Counted from the first letter of the stretch, positions 45,234 through 53,751 are shown. The stretch: DNA of 64,000 nucleotides from Flagellimonas sediminis (GCF_010500845.1 NZ_JAAAMI010000007.1:1-64000); one strand, 5' to 3'. Notes: generated by a model from the sequence alone, not told the origin. Program-made: numbers and translations.

Positions 45234-46627
45234 GAAAAGTTCTCCTATTGGCCATTTTGTTGGCCAGTATCCCCTTTTATTCACAGACTGAAGACGAAAA
45301 ACAGATCAAGGCCATTTATGATATGGCGTTGACCAAAGGAAAGGCCTATGATTGGCTTAATTATCTGTCCAATCAAATTGGTGGCCGCCTTTCGGGATCA
45401 GTACAGGCCCAACATGCTGTGGACTATACCAAAACACAATTGGATGCACTTGGTTTTGACAAGGTTTGGTTGCAGCCCGTAATGGTGCCCAAGTGGGTGA
45501 GGGGAATTCCGGAGTTCGCCTATTTTGAAACATCACCTGGACTTACTACCAACGTACCCATTTGTGCCTTGGGAGGTTCCGTGGCAACACCTGATGGTGG
45601 CCTAAAGGCCAATGTAATAGAGGTGAAAAGTTTGGAAGAACTGGAAAAATTGGGCAGGGCCAAGATCGAAGGTAAAATCGTTTTTTACAACAGGCCTATG
45701 GAACCCACCCTGATCAATACTTTTGAGGCCTATTCAGGTTGCGTGGACCAACGTGCCTCCGGAGCGGTGGAAGCTGCAAAGTTTGGGGCTTTGGGCGTCA
45801 TTGTTCGTTCCATGAACCTAAGGTTGGACGATTATCCGCATACAGGTTCCATGCATTATGGCGATACTCCAGTAAATCAAAGGATTCCTGCGGCCGCCAT
45901 CAGTACCAATGCTGCAGAATTGTTGAGCGCCACCTTAAAATTGAACCCCAATACCAAGTTTTATTTTAAACAGAACTGTAAACAATACGAAGATGTACAG
46001 TCCTACAACGTGATCGGTGAAATTACAGGCAGTGCCTACCCAAAAGAGATTATGGTCGTTGGTGGACATTTGGATTCCTGGGACCTTGGCGATGGCTCCC
46101 ATGATGATGGAGCTGGCTGTGTGCAGAGTATGGATGTTTTGCGCTTGTTGAAAGAGACTGGATACAAACCCAAACGAACCTTGAGGGTAGTACTGTTCAT
46201 GAACGAAGAAAACGGTATGCGTGGCGGGAACAAATATGCCGAAGTGGCCCGGAACAATAATGAGGAACACGTTTTTGCCCTGGAAAGCGATTCAGGTGGT
46301 TTTACCCCAAGGGGATTTACCATTGATGCCTCCGACGAAAACATAAAGCAGATTCAAGGCTGGAAAGATTTGTTTGCACCTTATCTGATCCATGTTTTTC
46401 AAAAAGGAGGCAGCGGTGCGGACATTGGACCGTTGAAGGATGATGGGATTGTTCTGGCAGGATTGAGACCAGATACCCAACGTTATTTTGACCATCACCA
46501 TGCCGAAAATGACACCTTTGAACATGTGAACAAGCGCGAATTGGAACTAGGAGCGGCTACTATGGCCAGTTTGGTCTATCTTATCGATAAATATGGAACG
46601 GTCCCCAGTCAGAGGATAAAAGGTTAG
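45230..46627 (+). CDS. Secreted M28 family zinc peptidase, carboxypeptidase Q-like
   Basis: A 465-residue exported aminopeptidase or dipeptidase. Signal peptide about 1-19 (ending FYSQ), a PA-type domain inserted at about 120-240, and the M28 co-catalytic dinuclear zinc site: GGHLDSWDLGDGSHDDGAG (about 282-300), NEENGMRGG (about 324-332), ESDSGG (about 349-354) and the His of YFDHHHAENDTFEHV (about 423-437). It is coupled to ppk2 by an ATGA overlap. It ends 12 bases before the convergent TMEM175-like gene. Confidence 0.94.
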   Translation: MRKVLLLAILLASIPFYSQTEDEKQIKAIYDMALTKGKAYDWLNYLSNQIGGRLSGSVQAQHAVDYTKTQLDALGFDKVWLQPVMVPKWVRGIPEFAYFETSPGLTTNVPICALGGSVATPDGGLKANVIEVKSLEELEKLGRAKIEGKIVFYNRPMEPTLINTFEAYSGCVDQRASGAVEAAKFGALGVIVRSMNLRLDDYPHTGSMHYGDTPVNQRIPAAAISTNAAELLSATLKLNPNTKFYFKQNCKQYEDVQSYNVIGEITGSAYPKEIMVVGGHLDSWDLGDGSHDDGAGCVQSMDVLRLLKETGYKPKRTLRVVLFMNEENGMRGGNKYAEVARNNNEEHVFALESDSGGFTPRGFTIDASDENIKQIQGWKDLFAPYLIHVFQKGGSGADIGPLKDDGIVLAGLRPDTQRYFDHHHAENDTFEHVNKRELELGAATMASLVYLIDKYGTVPSQRIKG

Positions 46628-46638
46628 GTAAAGCGGGA

Positions 46639-47223
46639 TTATTCCGGTTGACTTTTCAGGATTCTCTCTATCCGTTTATCGGGAACCAGCCAAATGATGG
46701 CCACTAAAACGAACATGGCCCCAGAAATCCATTCGTTTACCCATGCCATTCCAATTCCGATGATATAGAAAAGTGGAGATAATTTTCCCTTCAAATCCTT
46801 GCCGACGGCATGTTTAAGGATGGAACCTTCACCCTGAGAATGTATAATGGAATGTTGAAGAATAAAATAGGCAATGGCAGCCATTAATAGGATAAAACCG
46901 TACAATGCCATTGGCTCCGTGGCAAAATGGTTTTCTCCCACCCACCCAGTAACAAAAGGAACCAGTGATAGCCAAAAAAGCAGGTGAAGATTGGCCCAAA
47001 GGACTCTTCCGGTCACCTTTTTAACCGTGTGCATCATGTGGTGGTGGTTGTTCCAGTAAATGCCCAGATATATAAAACTGAGCACATAGCTCAAGAATAC
47101 GGGCAATAGAGGGGCAAGATCATTGAAATTGTTCCCGTGTGGTACCTTGATTTCCAGGACCATGATGGTGATGATAATGGCCAACACCCCATCACTAAAT
47201 GCTTCCATTCTTCCTTTGGTCAT
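46639..47223 (-). CDS. TMEM175/DUF1211-like potassium channel protein
   Basis: A 194-residue membrane protein with six hydrophobic helices. The diagnostic RMEAFSDGVLAIIITIMVLE (about 5-24) holds the FSDG motif and the pore-lining isoleucines of TMEM175 channels, and NHHHMMHTV follows in the second helix. Bacterial members are six-helix tetramers that conduct K+. Downstream partner of the PepSY protein gene (6-base gap). Confidence 0.9.
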   Translation of the reverse strand: MTKGRMEAFSDGVLAIIITIMVLEIKVPHGNNFNDLAPLLPVFLSYVLSFIYLGIYWNNHHHMMHTVKKVTGRVLWANLHLLFWLSLVPFVTGWVGENHFATEPMALYGFILLMAAIAYFILQHSIIHSQGEGSILKHAVGKDLKGKLSPLFYIIGIGMAWVNEWISGAMFVLVAIIWLVPDKRIERILKSQPE

Positions 47224-47229
47224 AATTTT

Positions 47230-47838
47230 TCAGTTTAAAGGTTGGTAATTGTGTTGTTTAACTAATTTACCTGATTTGGTCTTGCCAGCTTGCCGCATTC
47301 GTTTTGGGCCGTACCAAAGCCAAAATCCTGTTATGGTGAAAAGAAGTAAGCTTACCCCCATCACCGTTGTATAGACTAATTTTATATACCCATTTGTATC
47401 AAGATATCGGTCCAAAATAGAACCATCGTGAACATTTTCCAGAAAATCTGATTTTCTTTGCGCTACGGAAAGTACTTTTCCTGTTGCGCCGTCCAACTGC
47501 ACTTCATAATAGGAATCCACAAATAGGAATTTAACGGAACCTTTTTGTTTGCGCATGTCTATACGGTCCAACTCCAAGGATAGGTCGGGGGAAACCAAAT
47601 CATGCAAGACGGTACAGGCTATGGTATGAAGGCTATCCACTGGTAACCAATCTTTTAGTTCTACCGAGGTGCCTTTTTGGGTTTCGGGAAGAATGATGCC
47701 GTTGGAATTTTTTTTCCAACCTAGAAAAAGCCCGGTTACCGAAATGAAAAAAAAGAAGATGAATAATAAGGCTCCTGTTGTCCGGTGTACCTTTCTAAAA
47801 ATCCGAAGTATCTTGGCTTGTTTTGTCCGTTTGCCCAT
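47230..47838 (-). CDS. PepSY-associated membrane protein
   Basis: A 202-residue protein with basic N-terminus, helix at about 22-42 (GALLFIFFFFISVTGLFLGW), a soluble domain with a PepSY-like strand pair (FLFVDSYYEVQLDGATGKVL, about 104-123) and a second helix at about 153-173. The HRTTG and GFWLWYGPKR motifs match the short PepSY_TM proteins linked to iron-reduction or flavin systems. No such system is adjacent. Probably co-transcribed with the TMEM175-like gene. Confidence 0.87.
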   Translation of the reverse strand: MGKRTKQAKILRIFRKVHRTTGALLFIFFFFISVTGLFLGWKKNSNGIILPETQKGTSVELKDWLPVDSLHTIACTVLHDLVSPDLSLELDRIDMRKQKGSVKFLFVDSYYEVQLDGATGKVLSVAQRKSDFLENVHDGSILDRYLDTNGYIKLVYTTVMGVSLLLFTITGFWLWYGPKRMRQAGKTKSGKLVKQHNYQPLN

Positions 47839-47956
47839 TCTTGTTTGGTTGAAGCCTAAAGATCATGAAAATATATCAAAGGCTAAAGCACCGGACAAAG
47901 GATTAACACTTGGCCCCGACCCAATAATTGCCCTAGTCCATTTGAAGAAACGGTAT

Positions 47957-48244
47957 TCAGCTTCCAGCTAATGGGGAACCGAAAACCCCAACGGCCAATT
48001 CGGCCCAAAGCAGCAGGAAAAGTACAATAACGGCCGAGATCCATAATAGCTTCTTGTTGGTCGTTTTCCCTTTTCTAAGAACTAGGTCCACAGCAAAACC
48101 TACACCTACAAGTAGAATACCCGCCACGATAAAATCATTCAAGGACCAATTTACCTCACTTGAAAATTGCATGGCAATGAAAGGGATCATTAAAAGTAGG
48201 GCAACGGTGCCCAAAATGGTCAGGGGTCGTTTGATGGAAATCAT
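47957..48244 (-). CDS. Small three-helix membrane protein (95 residues)
   Basis: Three hydrophobic helices (about 7-26, 38-56 and 67-86) separated by short polar loops; VDLVLRKGKTTNKK is the basic cytoplasmic loop. The ATG at 48244 is chosen over a TTG two codons upstream. Similar proteins are frequent in Flavobacteriaceae, but I know no function. It is separate from the PepSY gene by 118 bases. Confidence 0.75.
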   Translation of the reverse strand: MISIKRPLTILGTVALLLMIPFIAMQFSSEVNWSLNDFIVAGILLVGVGFAVDLVLRKGKTTNKKLLWISAVIVLFLLLWAELAVGVFGSPLAGS

Positions 48245-48356
48245 GGCCAAATAATTTTAATTCACCCCTAAGTTACGGTACAGATTAAGCTTTTAAAAGG
48301 ATTTAATAAAGATTAACCATCATCATGCAGTGGCGGCCCATTTGCCAAAAATGTAA

Positions 48357-48785
48357 TTATTCCGAAATTTTTATGTTCGGGTTCTTTTCCAATATCTTTT
48401 CAATGAACCTCTCATTGGTATCGGGGCTGATATAGATTTCATCAAACCGATCAAATTTTACAATGAGGCCTTTCCTGGCAGTTGCAGGCTTTAAGCCGAC
48501 CCATAAGGTTTTCCCTTTCACGATTTCCCTGATACGGTCATAGCTAATTTTCCCTCTCATTGGGCCACATTGGTAAACAAGGCCGTCGGCAGCAAGTTCG
48601 TATCGGGTGCCAAAATACATCCAGAGTAAAAGGAAAATCACTCCCAAAGCCATAGTAAGAGCAAAATAGTCAAGGGAACCCACGTCCCCTGATAAAATGT
48701 CGGAGGAGATGAGGATTAAAATCAAAAGGACAACCCCAATTATTATGGAGCTGAACAATATATCCTTTCTACTGTTGAATTTCAT
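48357..48785 (-). CDS. Membrane-anchored bacterial PH-domain protein
   Basis: A 142-residue protein: two adjacent hydrophobic helices (about 11-30 and 38-58), then a small beta domain with TRYELAADGLVYQCGPMRGK (about 61-80) and ISYDRIREIVKG (about 81-92), which fits a bPH domain. A longer start at 48833 (ATG) would overlap the upstream 58-residue gene by 23 bases; the ATG at 48785 begins directly before the first helix and is preferred. Function unknown. Confidence 0.78.
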   Translation of the reverse strand: MKFNSRKDILFSSIIIGVVLLILILISSDILSGDVGSLDYFALTMALGVIFLLLWMYFGTRYELAADGLVYQCGPMRGKISYDRIREIVKGKTLWVGLKPATARKGLIVKFDRFDEIYISPDTNERFIEKILEKNPNIKISE

Positions 48786-48810
48786 TGATATTTCCTTTGT
48801 AATTGGATTT

Positions 48811-48987
48811 CTATTTCTGCTTTTTCTGACCATGTAGGGTCACTAGCATGGCTAAAATGAGAAGTACGCTAGAACTGATACGCATCCAAAAACCAGTGTC
48901 CAATTCATTGCCTTGCAAAATGAAATTAAGCAAGATCAAAATCAAACTGAAAAAGATGAGGGCCAGGGGCAGTGTTTTGTTTTTCAT
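48811..48987 (-). CDS. Small two-helix membrane protein (58 residues)
   Basis: MKNKTLPLALIFFSLILILL starts the first helix; a second (about 36-52) is followed by a basic tail HGQKKQK. The open frame extends upstream into the esterase gene, but the ATG at 48987 gives the sensible N-terminus. It is on the same strand as, and 25 bases before, the PH-domain gene, so they may form a unit. No family recognised. Confidence 0.65.
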   Translation of the reverse strand: MKNKTLPLALIFFSLILILLNFILQGNELDTGFWMRISSSVLLILAMLVTLHGQKKQK

Positions 48988-49033
48988 TATAAATGTATTA
49001 AAACCGGTTGAAATGGAGCGGACCCCTTCATTT

Positions 49034-49855
49034 TCAGTCGCTATTCTTCGCAAAAAAGTTTTTAAAGAAAACGAGCTGGTACTCAATGGAATTTTTCCAA
49101 TAAGGCCAATTGTGTTCACCAGGTCGTTCTATATAGTCATGGGGAATTTTCATTTCCAACATTTTGTTGTGAAGGGCCTTGTTCACTTCATAAAAGAAAT
49201 CATCGGTGCCGCAGTCAAAAATGATGGTTAGACTATCGGTAGGATAATCGTCCAGCATATTGATTACCGTCATCTTCTTCCAATTGTCCTTGTGGTTGAC
49301 AGTGTCCCCGATCTGTTCAGAAATCTCCCAGTTTTTCTTAAAAGGGGTAATATCCACCCCGCCACTGGTGCTGCCCATCGCTCCAAAAACATCGGGATGT
49401 CGTAATCCCAAATAAAAGCCACCATGCCCACCCATGCTCAGCCCGGTAATGGCGCGATGGTGGCGGTCGGCTATAGTGCGGTAATGAACATCAACGTAGG
49501 ATACCACCTCTTTGCTTACATGGGTTTCATATTTACGCTTTGGGTCGATGGGGCTATCATAATACCAGCTATTGTAACCACCATCTGGGCAAACCAATAT
49601 CATTTGATGCTCATCGGCATAATCCTTCAAGTTCGGGTCAATTTCCAACCAAGAAGAGTAGGAACCGCTATAGCCATGTAACAGATAGACCACTGGGTAT
49701 TTTTTATCGGAATCTGGGTAATTGTCCGGTTTTATGACGACACATTTAATGCTCTTCTGCATGGATGGGCTGTAAATGGCTACGGTATCTACGGTAGAGG
49801 CAGATAGCATAGATAAAGGCATTATGGTGAAAAGCAGGAGTAGGACTTTCTTCAT
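49034..49855 (-). CDS. Secreted esterase, esterase-D/FrsA-like alpha/beta-hydrolase
   Basis: A 273-residue hydrolase with signal peptide (about 1-19, MKKVLLLLFTIMPLSMLSAS). The nucleophile elbow GLSMGG (about 131-136), oxyanion region YLLHGYSGSYSSW (about 52-64), the DCGTDDFF acid region (about 223-230) and the catalytic His in PGEHNWPYW (about 252-260) are complete. The family includes feruloyl and S-formylglutathione-type esterases. The ATG at 49855 gives the signal peptide; an ORF extension upstream does not. Confidence 0.9.
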   Translation of the reverse strand: MKKVLLLLFTIMPLSMLSASTVDTVAIYSPSMQKSIKCVVIKPDNYPDSDKKYPVVYLLHGYSGSYSSWLEIDPNLKDYADEHQMILVCPDGGYNSWYYDSPIDPKRKYETHVSKEVVSYVDVHYRTIADRHHRAITGLSMGGHGGFYLGLRHPDVFGAMGSTSGGVDITPFKKNWEISEQIGDTVNHKDNWKKMTVINMLDDYPTDSLTIIFDCGTDDFFYEVNKALHNKMLEMKIPHDYIERPGEHNWPYWKNSIEYQLVFFKNFFAKNSD

Positions 49856-49909
49856 GTTTAATAGTTTTAAGAATAACCGATCAGGTATAGCCATTTGCAT
49901 TGGACATAC

Positions 49910-50467
49910 TTATTTCTTGATTTTATAACAAAGTTCCACCATCCCGTTTTTGTATGCGGTGGTATCTTTTAAATGCAAGGTTAGTTCCTCTCCGATCTGA
50001 TCAAAAAATGGAAGTCCGTCCCCAAGCAGTATGGGTAGGATGCTTATTCGAATTTCATCCACCAATTTCAGTTTTATAAAATCTTTGGCAAGTTGTGCAC
50101 CACCTACGATCCACACGTTTTTATACTTTGGTTTTAACCGCTCTTCAACAAGTTTAACGGGGTCACCTGAATAGAATTCTATGTTGGGTCTTTGGTTGGT
50201 CAGCTCACGATGGGTAATCACAATTGTCGGTTTGTCCCCATAAGCCCATCCGTAGGATTTGGAAAGTTCCAAGGCATGTTCATAAGTTTTGGAACCCATA
50301 ACATAACAATCGATGGTCTTTAGGAAAGCTTCGGGGTCTTGTCCTGTGACACCTTTATCGTATTGGTCCGAAGTATCGAACCAACCGATGCTATTGTCCT
50401 TTTTTGCAATGAATCCATCAAGGCTAGATACCATATGAAGGGTCAGGATAAAGGATTGTGGTGTCAT
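49910..50467 (-). CDS. Dihydrofolate-reductase/RibD-C fold family protein
   Basis: A 185-residue NADPH-binding reductase-like protein. SLDGFIAKKDNSIGWFD (about 14-30) and VWIVGGAQLAKDFIK (about 118-132) are the characteristic blocks of the RibD C-terminal/YyaP group. The true dihydrofolate reductase active-site Asp/Glu cannot be assigned, so the substrate is unknown. Isolated gene, 54 bases upstream of the esterase on the same strand. Confidence 0.9.
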   Translation of the reverse strand: MTPQSFILTLHMVSSLDGFIAKKDNSIGWFDTSDQYDKGVTGQDPEAFLKTIDCYVMGSKTYEHALELSKSYGWAYGDKPTIVITHRELTNQRPNIEFYSGDPVKLVEERLKPKYKNVWIVGGAQLAKDFIKLKLVDEIRISILPILLGDGLPFFDQIGEELTLHLKDTTAYKNGMVELCYKIKK

Positions 50468-50685
50468 GGAAACGGGTTTATTTCATTTAAAATATAGTTA
50501 TGGAACATCCTGAAAGTGAACTCTGCCACCATCTAACAGATTTAAATGTAACACTTTTTTAAAAAGGAAATAAATCAATTTGGCAACTTGGGTTTTGCAA
50601 TCCTTGTAGCTTAAACAGTTCTAAAAATTAACCTTTTGAAATACTTTAATCCTTCCCGGTTCAAGGTATTGCACCATAAAACCCT

Positions 50686-50693
50686 TACCTTTG
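50686..50693 (+). promoter_or_regulatory. -7 box (TACCTTTG) for the cyclophilin-FKBP gene
   Basis: Exact TAnnTTTG match 57 bases before the ATG at 50750. Confidence 0.55.
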
Positions 50694-50749
50694 CGACCTT
50701 GGAAAAATCCAAGGTTCAGAAATCGAATAATCCTATTAAAAAGAAAAAA

Positions 50750-51682
50750 ATGCAGGACGGAATTTACGCTAAGTTCAATACCAAAAAAGGAGAAATATTG
50801 GTGAAACTTACCCATGATAAAACCCCGGGAACGGTGGGCAACTTTGTTGCACTCGCAGAAGGGAATATGGAGAATGACGCAAAACCTCAGGGAAAACCTT
50901 ATTATGATGGATTGAAATTCCACAGGGTGATCGCTGACTTTATGATCCAAGGCGGATGCCCACTAGGTACCGGAACAGGAGATCCTGGTTACAAGTTCGA
51001 TGATGAATTTCATCCAGAACTCGTGCATGATGCCCCAGGGGTTCTGTCCATGGCCAATGCCGGACCAGGTACCAACGGAAGCCAATTCTTCATCACCCAT
51101 GTGGCCACCCCTTGGCTGGACAACAAGCATACGGTTTTTGGACACGTAGTGGAAGGCCAGGATGTAGTGGATGCCATTGCTCAAGGAGATACCATAGATA
51201 GTTTGGAAATTGTAAGGGTAGGGGACGAGGCCCATAACTGGAACGCCATTGAAGCCTTTAGGGTTTTTGAAGGTACCAGGGCAAAACGCATAGCAGAGGC
51301 AAAAGCTCAAGCAGAAGCCGAAATGGAAAAGTTGGCCGCAGGATTTGACAAGACGAATAGTGGTTTACGCTATAAGATCATTCAAAAGGGTAATGGGCCC
51401 AAAGCTGAAAAAGGCAAAACGGTTTCGGTACACTATGAAGGAGCATTGCCGAACGGTAAAGTTTTCGATTCCTCCTTCAAAAGAAACCAGCCCATCGATT
51501 TTACTTTGGGTATTGGACAGGTAATCCCTGGATGGGACGAAGGTATCGGATTATTGCAAGTGGGCGACAAGGCCAGATTTGTAATCCCTTCGCACTTGGC
51601 TTACGGGAGTACTGGAGCAGGAGGGGTTATTCCTCCCAATGCAACCTTGATCTTTGATGTGGAATTGATGAAAGTGAAGTAA
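50750..51682 (+). CDS. Cyclophilin-FKBP fusion peptidyl-prolyl isomerase
   Basis: A 310-residue cytosolic dual immunophilin. N-terminal cyclophilin domain (about 1-165) with [13 protein letters not shown] (about 57-69), NGSQFFIT (about 107-114) and KHTVFGHV (about 125-132). A helical linker rich in Ala/Glu (about 180-205) leads to a C-terminal FKBP domain (about 207-310) with [18 protein letters not shown] and [18 protein letters not shown]. Known as the CFBP class, described from Flavobacterium. The ATG at 50750 is chosen because it starts the cyclophilin strand; the upstream frame has no homology. Confidence 0.94.
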   Translation: MQDGIYAKFNTKKGEILVKLTHDKTPGTVGNFVALAEGNMENDAKPQGKPYYDGLKFHRVIADFMIQGGCPLGTGTGDPGYKFDDEFHPELVHDAPGVLSMANAGPGTNGSQFFITHVATPWLDNKHTVFGHVVEGQDVVDAIAQGDTIDSLEIVRVGDEAHNWNAIEAFRVFEGTRAKRIAEAKAQAEAEMEKLAAGFDKTNSGLRYKIIQKGNGPKAEKGKTVSVHYEGALPNGKVFDSSFKRNQPIDFTLGIGQVIPGWDEGIGLLQVGDKARFVIPSHLAYGSTGAGGVIPPNATLIFDVELMKVK

Positions 51683-51700
51683 CAATCCTCACATGGTAAA

Positions 51701-51733
51701 TAAAAAAAGCTTCCAGAAATGGGAGCTTTTTTA
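51701..51733. terminator. Bidirectional terminator between cyclophilin-FKBP gene and microprotein A
   Basis: A 10-bp stem (51705-51714 with 51721-51730, one G-T pair) with A-run and T-run on the two sides. Its right flank contains the stop codon of microprotein A on the minus strand. Confidence 0.8.
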
Positions 51734-51814
51734 TTTGGCTCTGTTTACACTCAAAAAGAGCAAACATAAATTTAGGGCCAATAGGCATAGCAAAACGCTA
51801 AAAAAGGTATTCAT
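51731..51814 (-). CDS. 27-residue membrane microprotein A (tandem paralogue)
   Basis: ATG at 51814, TAA at 51733-51731. The product starts MNTFFSVLLCLLALNLCLLF and ends LSVNRAK: one hydrophobic helix with an inner Asn, then SVN and a basic end. It is paralogous to microprotein B, 80 bases upstream, which shares MNTFF, LL, the inner N, LLFLSVN and the spacing; substitutions between the two mostly keep hydrophobicity, as under coding constraint. Probably a single-pass inner-membrane protein. Function unknown; possibilities are a regulatory subunit or a type I toxin-like peptide. Confidence 0.65.
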   Translation of the reverse strand: MNTFFSVLLCLLALNLCLLFLSVNRAK

Positions 51815-51896
51815 GGTCGTGTGTGTTTATCTTATAACAATCCAACGAAAAAATACCCTACCTATTGCTCAAAATGTATAGATTGCTTGTTTTCTG

Positions 51897-51983
51897 TTAT
51901 TTTTTGGACCCATTCACGCTCAAAAAGAGCAATAGGGCATTAATGACCAAAAGAAACGAGAGTACTCCAAAAAAGGTGTTCAT
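51897..51983 (-). CDS. 28-residue membrane microprotein B (tandem paralogue)
   Basis: ATG at 51983, TAA at 51899-51897. The product starts MNTFFGVLSFLLVINALLLF and ends LSVNGSKK. It matches microprotein A, and the first 25 residues of the crcB-linked 59-residue protein share the pattern (MT.FL..LF.LLAINAILLIFSVNG). Same strand as A, cspA and the peroxiredoxin. No clear -7 box was found directly upstream; it could be read through from cspA, although a terminator lies between. Confidence 0.65.
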   Translation of the reverse strand: MNTFFGVLSFLLVINALLLFLSVNGSKK

Positions 51984-52071
51984 TGTAATTATAGGTTACT
52001 GGTTATTGGGGGAGCTAAACTTGTTTACATTAGTTAGATTAGGAATGCAGAATAGGTTGCGTAAAAATTCA

Positions 52072-52105
52072 ATAAAAAAATAAAGCCTAGGCAAAACCTA
52101 GGCTT
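52072..52105 (-). terminator. Terminator of cspA
   Basis: A perfect 9-bp stem (52083-52091 with 52097-52105) and a 5-base loop, followed on the minus strand by a T-rich run. Confidence 0.85.
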
Positions 52106-52130
52106 AACTATAAAAAAGTGTGTTTCTACC

Positions 52131-52325
52131 TTAATCTATAACTTGTACATTTACGGCGTTCAATCCTTTTTTACCTTGCTGTAGTTCAAATTCCACAGCA
52201 TCACCTTCCCTAATTTCGTCTACCAAACCTGAGACATGTACGAAGTGATCTTTGTTTGAACCTTCTTCAGTGATAAAGCCATATCCTTTAGAATCATTGA
52301 AGAATTTTACTGTTCCTTTACTCAT
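52131..52325 (-). CDS. cspA: Cold-shock protein
   Basis: A 64-residue single OB-fold RNA chaperone. RNP1 motif KGYGFI (about 13-18) and RNP2 motif HFVHV (about 27-31) are intact; the N-terminus GTVKFFNDS is canonical. A strong -7 box (TATCTTTG) lies 30 bases upstream of the ATG, followed by an AT-rich leader. Monocistronic with its own terminator. Confidence 0.96.
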   Translation of the reverse strand: MSKGTVKFFNDSKGYGFITEEGSNKDHFVHVSGLVDEIREGDAVEFELQQGKKGLNAVNVQVID

Positions 52326-52354
52326 AATAAAAATTAAAAAAATTAATTGAGCCG

Positions 52355-52362
52355 CAAAGATA
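52355..52362 (-). promoter_or_regulatory. -7 box (TATCTTTG) for cspA
   Basis: Exact TAnnTTTG match on the minus strand; the A/T-rich leader that follows is about 25 bases. Confidence 0.6.
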
Positions 52363-52410
52363 CATTTAAATAATTGATAATTAGGGTTTTTTATTCATTA
52401 AATAAAAAAA

Positions 52411-53049
52411 TTATGCTGTTGGGTCAGGGGTCAGGCGCAAATAAGGCTTAATTTCCTCTACCCCTTTGGGGAACATTCCCTTGGCCTCTTCGGTAGGAAT
52501 GGCTGGGCTCACCACTACTTTTTCACCGTGCTCCCAGTTGGCGGGAGTGGCTACCTTATGGTTGGCGGTCAACTGTAAGGAATCTACAACGCGCAACAGT
52601 TCATAAAAATTACGTCCTGTTGAGGCAGGGTAGGTCAAAGTTAATTTTACCTTTTTATCCGGACCGATGATGAATACCGAACGCACGGTAAAAGTATCAT
52701 TGGCGTTCGGATGGATCATATCGTACAGGTCGGAAACCTTTCTGTCCTCATCCGCAATGATCGGAAAGTTTACGTTGGTATGTTGGGTTTCGTTGATGTC
52801 CTTGATCCATTCCTTGTGCGATTCGGCCCCATCCACGCTCAAGGCCATCATTTTTACGTTTCTTTTGTCAAATTCCCCTTTAAATTTGGCCGCTGTGCCC
52901 AGTTCAGTGGTACAGACAGGTGTAAAATCCGCAGGGTGGGAAAACAGAATTCCCCAACCATCACCCAAATAATCATAAAAATTAAGGGTTCCTTCAGAGG
53001 TTACCGCTGTAAAATCCGGAGCGGTATCACCCAATCTAAGAGTTGCCAT
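52411..53049 (-). CDS. 1-Cys peroxiredoxin (Prx6 type)
   Basis: A 212-residue cytosolic thiol peroxidase. The peroxidatic cysteine sits in HPADFTPVCTTELG (about 38-51, C46) with the Prx6 signature PVCTTE. No resolving cysteine is seen in the C-terminal half, which fits the 1-Cys class. The C-terminal extension with ANWEHGEKVVV and FPKGVEEIKPYLR is typical. A -7 box (TAAATTTG) lies 36 bases upstream. Confidence 0.95.
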   Translation of the reverse strand: MATLRLGDTAPDFTAVTSEGTLNFYDYLGDGWGILFSHPADFTPVCTTELGTAAKFKGEFDKRNVKMMALSVDGAESHKEWIKDINETQHTNVNFPIIADEDRKVSDLYDMIHPNANDTFTVRSVFIIGPDKKVKLTLTYPASTGRNFYELLRVVDSLQLTANHKVATPANWEHGEKVVVSPAIPTEEAKGMFPKGVEEIKPYLRLTPDPTA

Positions 53050-53084
53050 ATATTTTGTTTTAGTGTTGATACGTGATTATCCTA

Positions 53085-53092
53085 CAAATTTA
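53085..53092 (-). promoter_or_regulatory. -7 box (TAAATTTG) for the peroxiredoxin gene
   Basis: Exact TAnnTTTG match on the minus strand, 36 bases before the ATG at 53049. Confidence 0.55.
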
Positions 53093-53195
53093 GTAGATAA
53101 ATCGGGACCATGGCTTATTTTAGGTTAAAAGTGTATTAAAAATCTATACATCTCCGTAGTTAGAAAAAAGGAGGTTATAACCGTTCAATGTTTGT

Positions 53196-53203
53196 TATTT
53201 TTG
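53196..53203 (+). promoter_or_regulatory. -7 box (TATTTTTG) directly before the BstA-like gene
   Basis: Exact TAnnTTTG match that ends only four bases before the ATG at 53208, so the transcript would be leaderless or nearly so. Confidence 0.55.
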
Positions 53204-53207
53204 AAAT

Positions 53208-53750
53208 ATGGAAAACGAAACTTTGGAACAACTCTGCTACCCTATCGGTCATTTTGAAAAACCGTCGATCATAACGGAAAGTCTTTTGCAAGAATGGATT
53301 TCCGTTCTGGAGCATTTGCCCCAACGATTGGAGGAAATGGTGAAACCACTCACAGAAACGCAATTGGACACCCCTTATAGACCAGGGGGCTGGACCGCAA
53401 GACAGGTGGTGCACCACATTTCAGATAGCCATCATAACAGTTATATCCGTTTTAAATGGGCATTGACAGAGGAAAGTCCCGTCATTAAGCCCTATGATGA
53501 AAAAGCGTGGGCCGAACTTTTTGATACCCGTACCGCACCCATTCAAATGTCGCTCGATCATTTAAGGGCCGTGCATGCCAAGTTGGTCTATTTGCTAAAG
53601 GGACTTTCCAAGGAGGATTTTAAACGGCAATTTATCCACCCTGATGGGAATGTGGCCACCAGCTTGGACGAAAACGTGGGCAGGTATGCCTGGCATAGCA
53701 ACCATCATTATGCCCATATCGCAAATTTGATCCAGAGAGAAGGTTGGTAA
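53208..53750 (+). CDS. DinB/YfiT-type (bacillithiol-transferase BstA-like) protein
   Basis: A 180-residue four-helix DinB-fold protein. The three metal-ligand histidines are visible: His in VVHHISDSHHN (about 66-76), then HSNHHYAHI (about 163-171) near the C-terminus. GYF-type N-terminus YPIGHFEKP and PYRPGGWTARQV match YfiT/BstA, which conjugates bacillithiol to electrophiles in Bacillus. Whether this organism makes bacillithiol cannot be told from the window. Convergent with the GNAT gene (1-base gap). Confidence 0.9.
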   Translation: MENETLEQLCYPIGHFEKPSIITESLLQEWISVLEHLPQRLEEMVKPLTETQLDTPYRPGGWTARQVVHHISDSHHNSYIRFKWALTEESPVIKPYDEKAWAELFDTRTAPIQMSLDHLRAVHAKLVYLLKGLSKEDFKRQFIHPDGNVATSLDENVGRYAWHSNHHYAHIANLIQREGW

Positions 53751-53751
53751 A

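Noticed and set aside
51693..52083. Two overlapping plus-strand open frames of 62 and 72 codons
   Set aside because: They are antisense to microproteins A and B. Their similarity to each other follows from the duplicated minus-strand genes; the minus-strand products have the sensible hydrophobic pattern.
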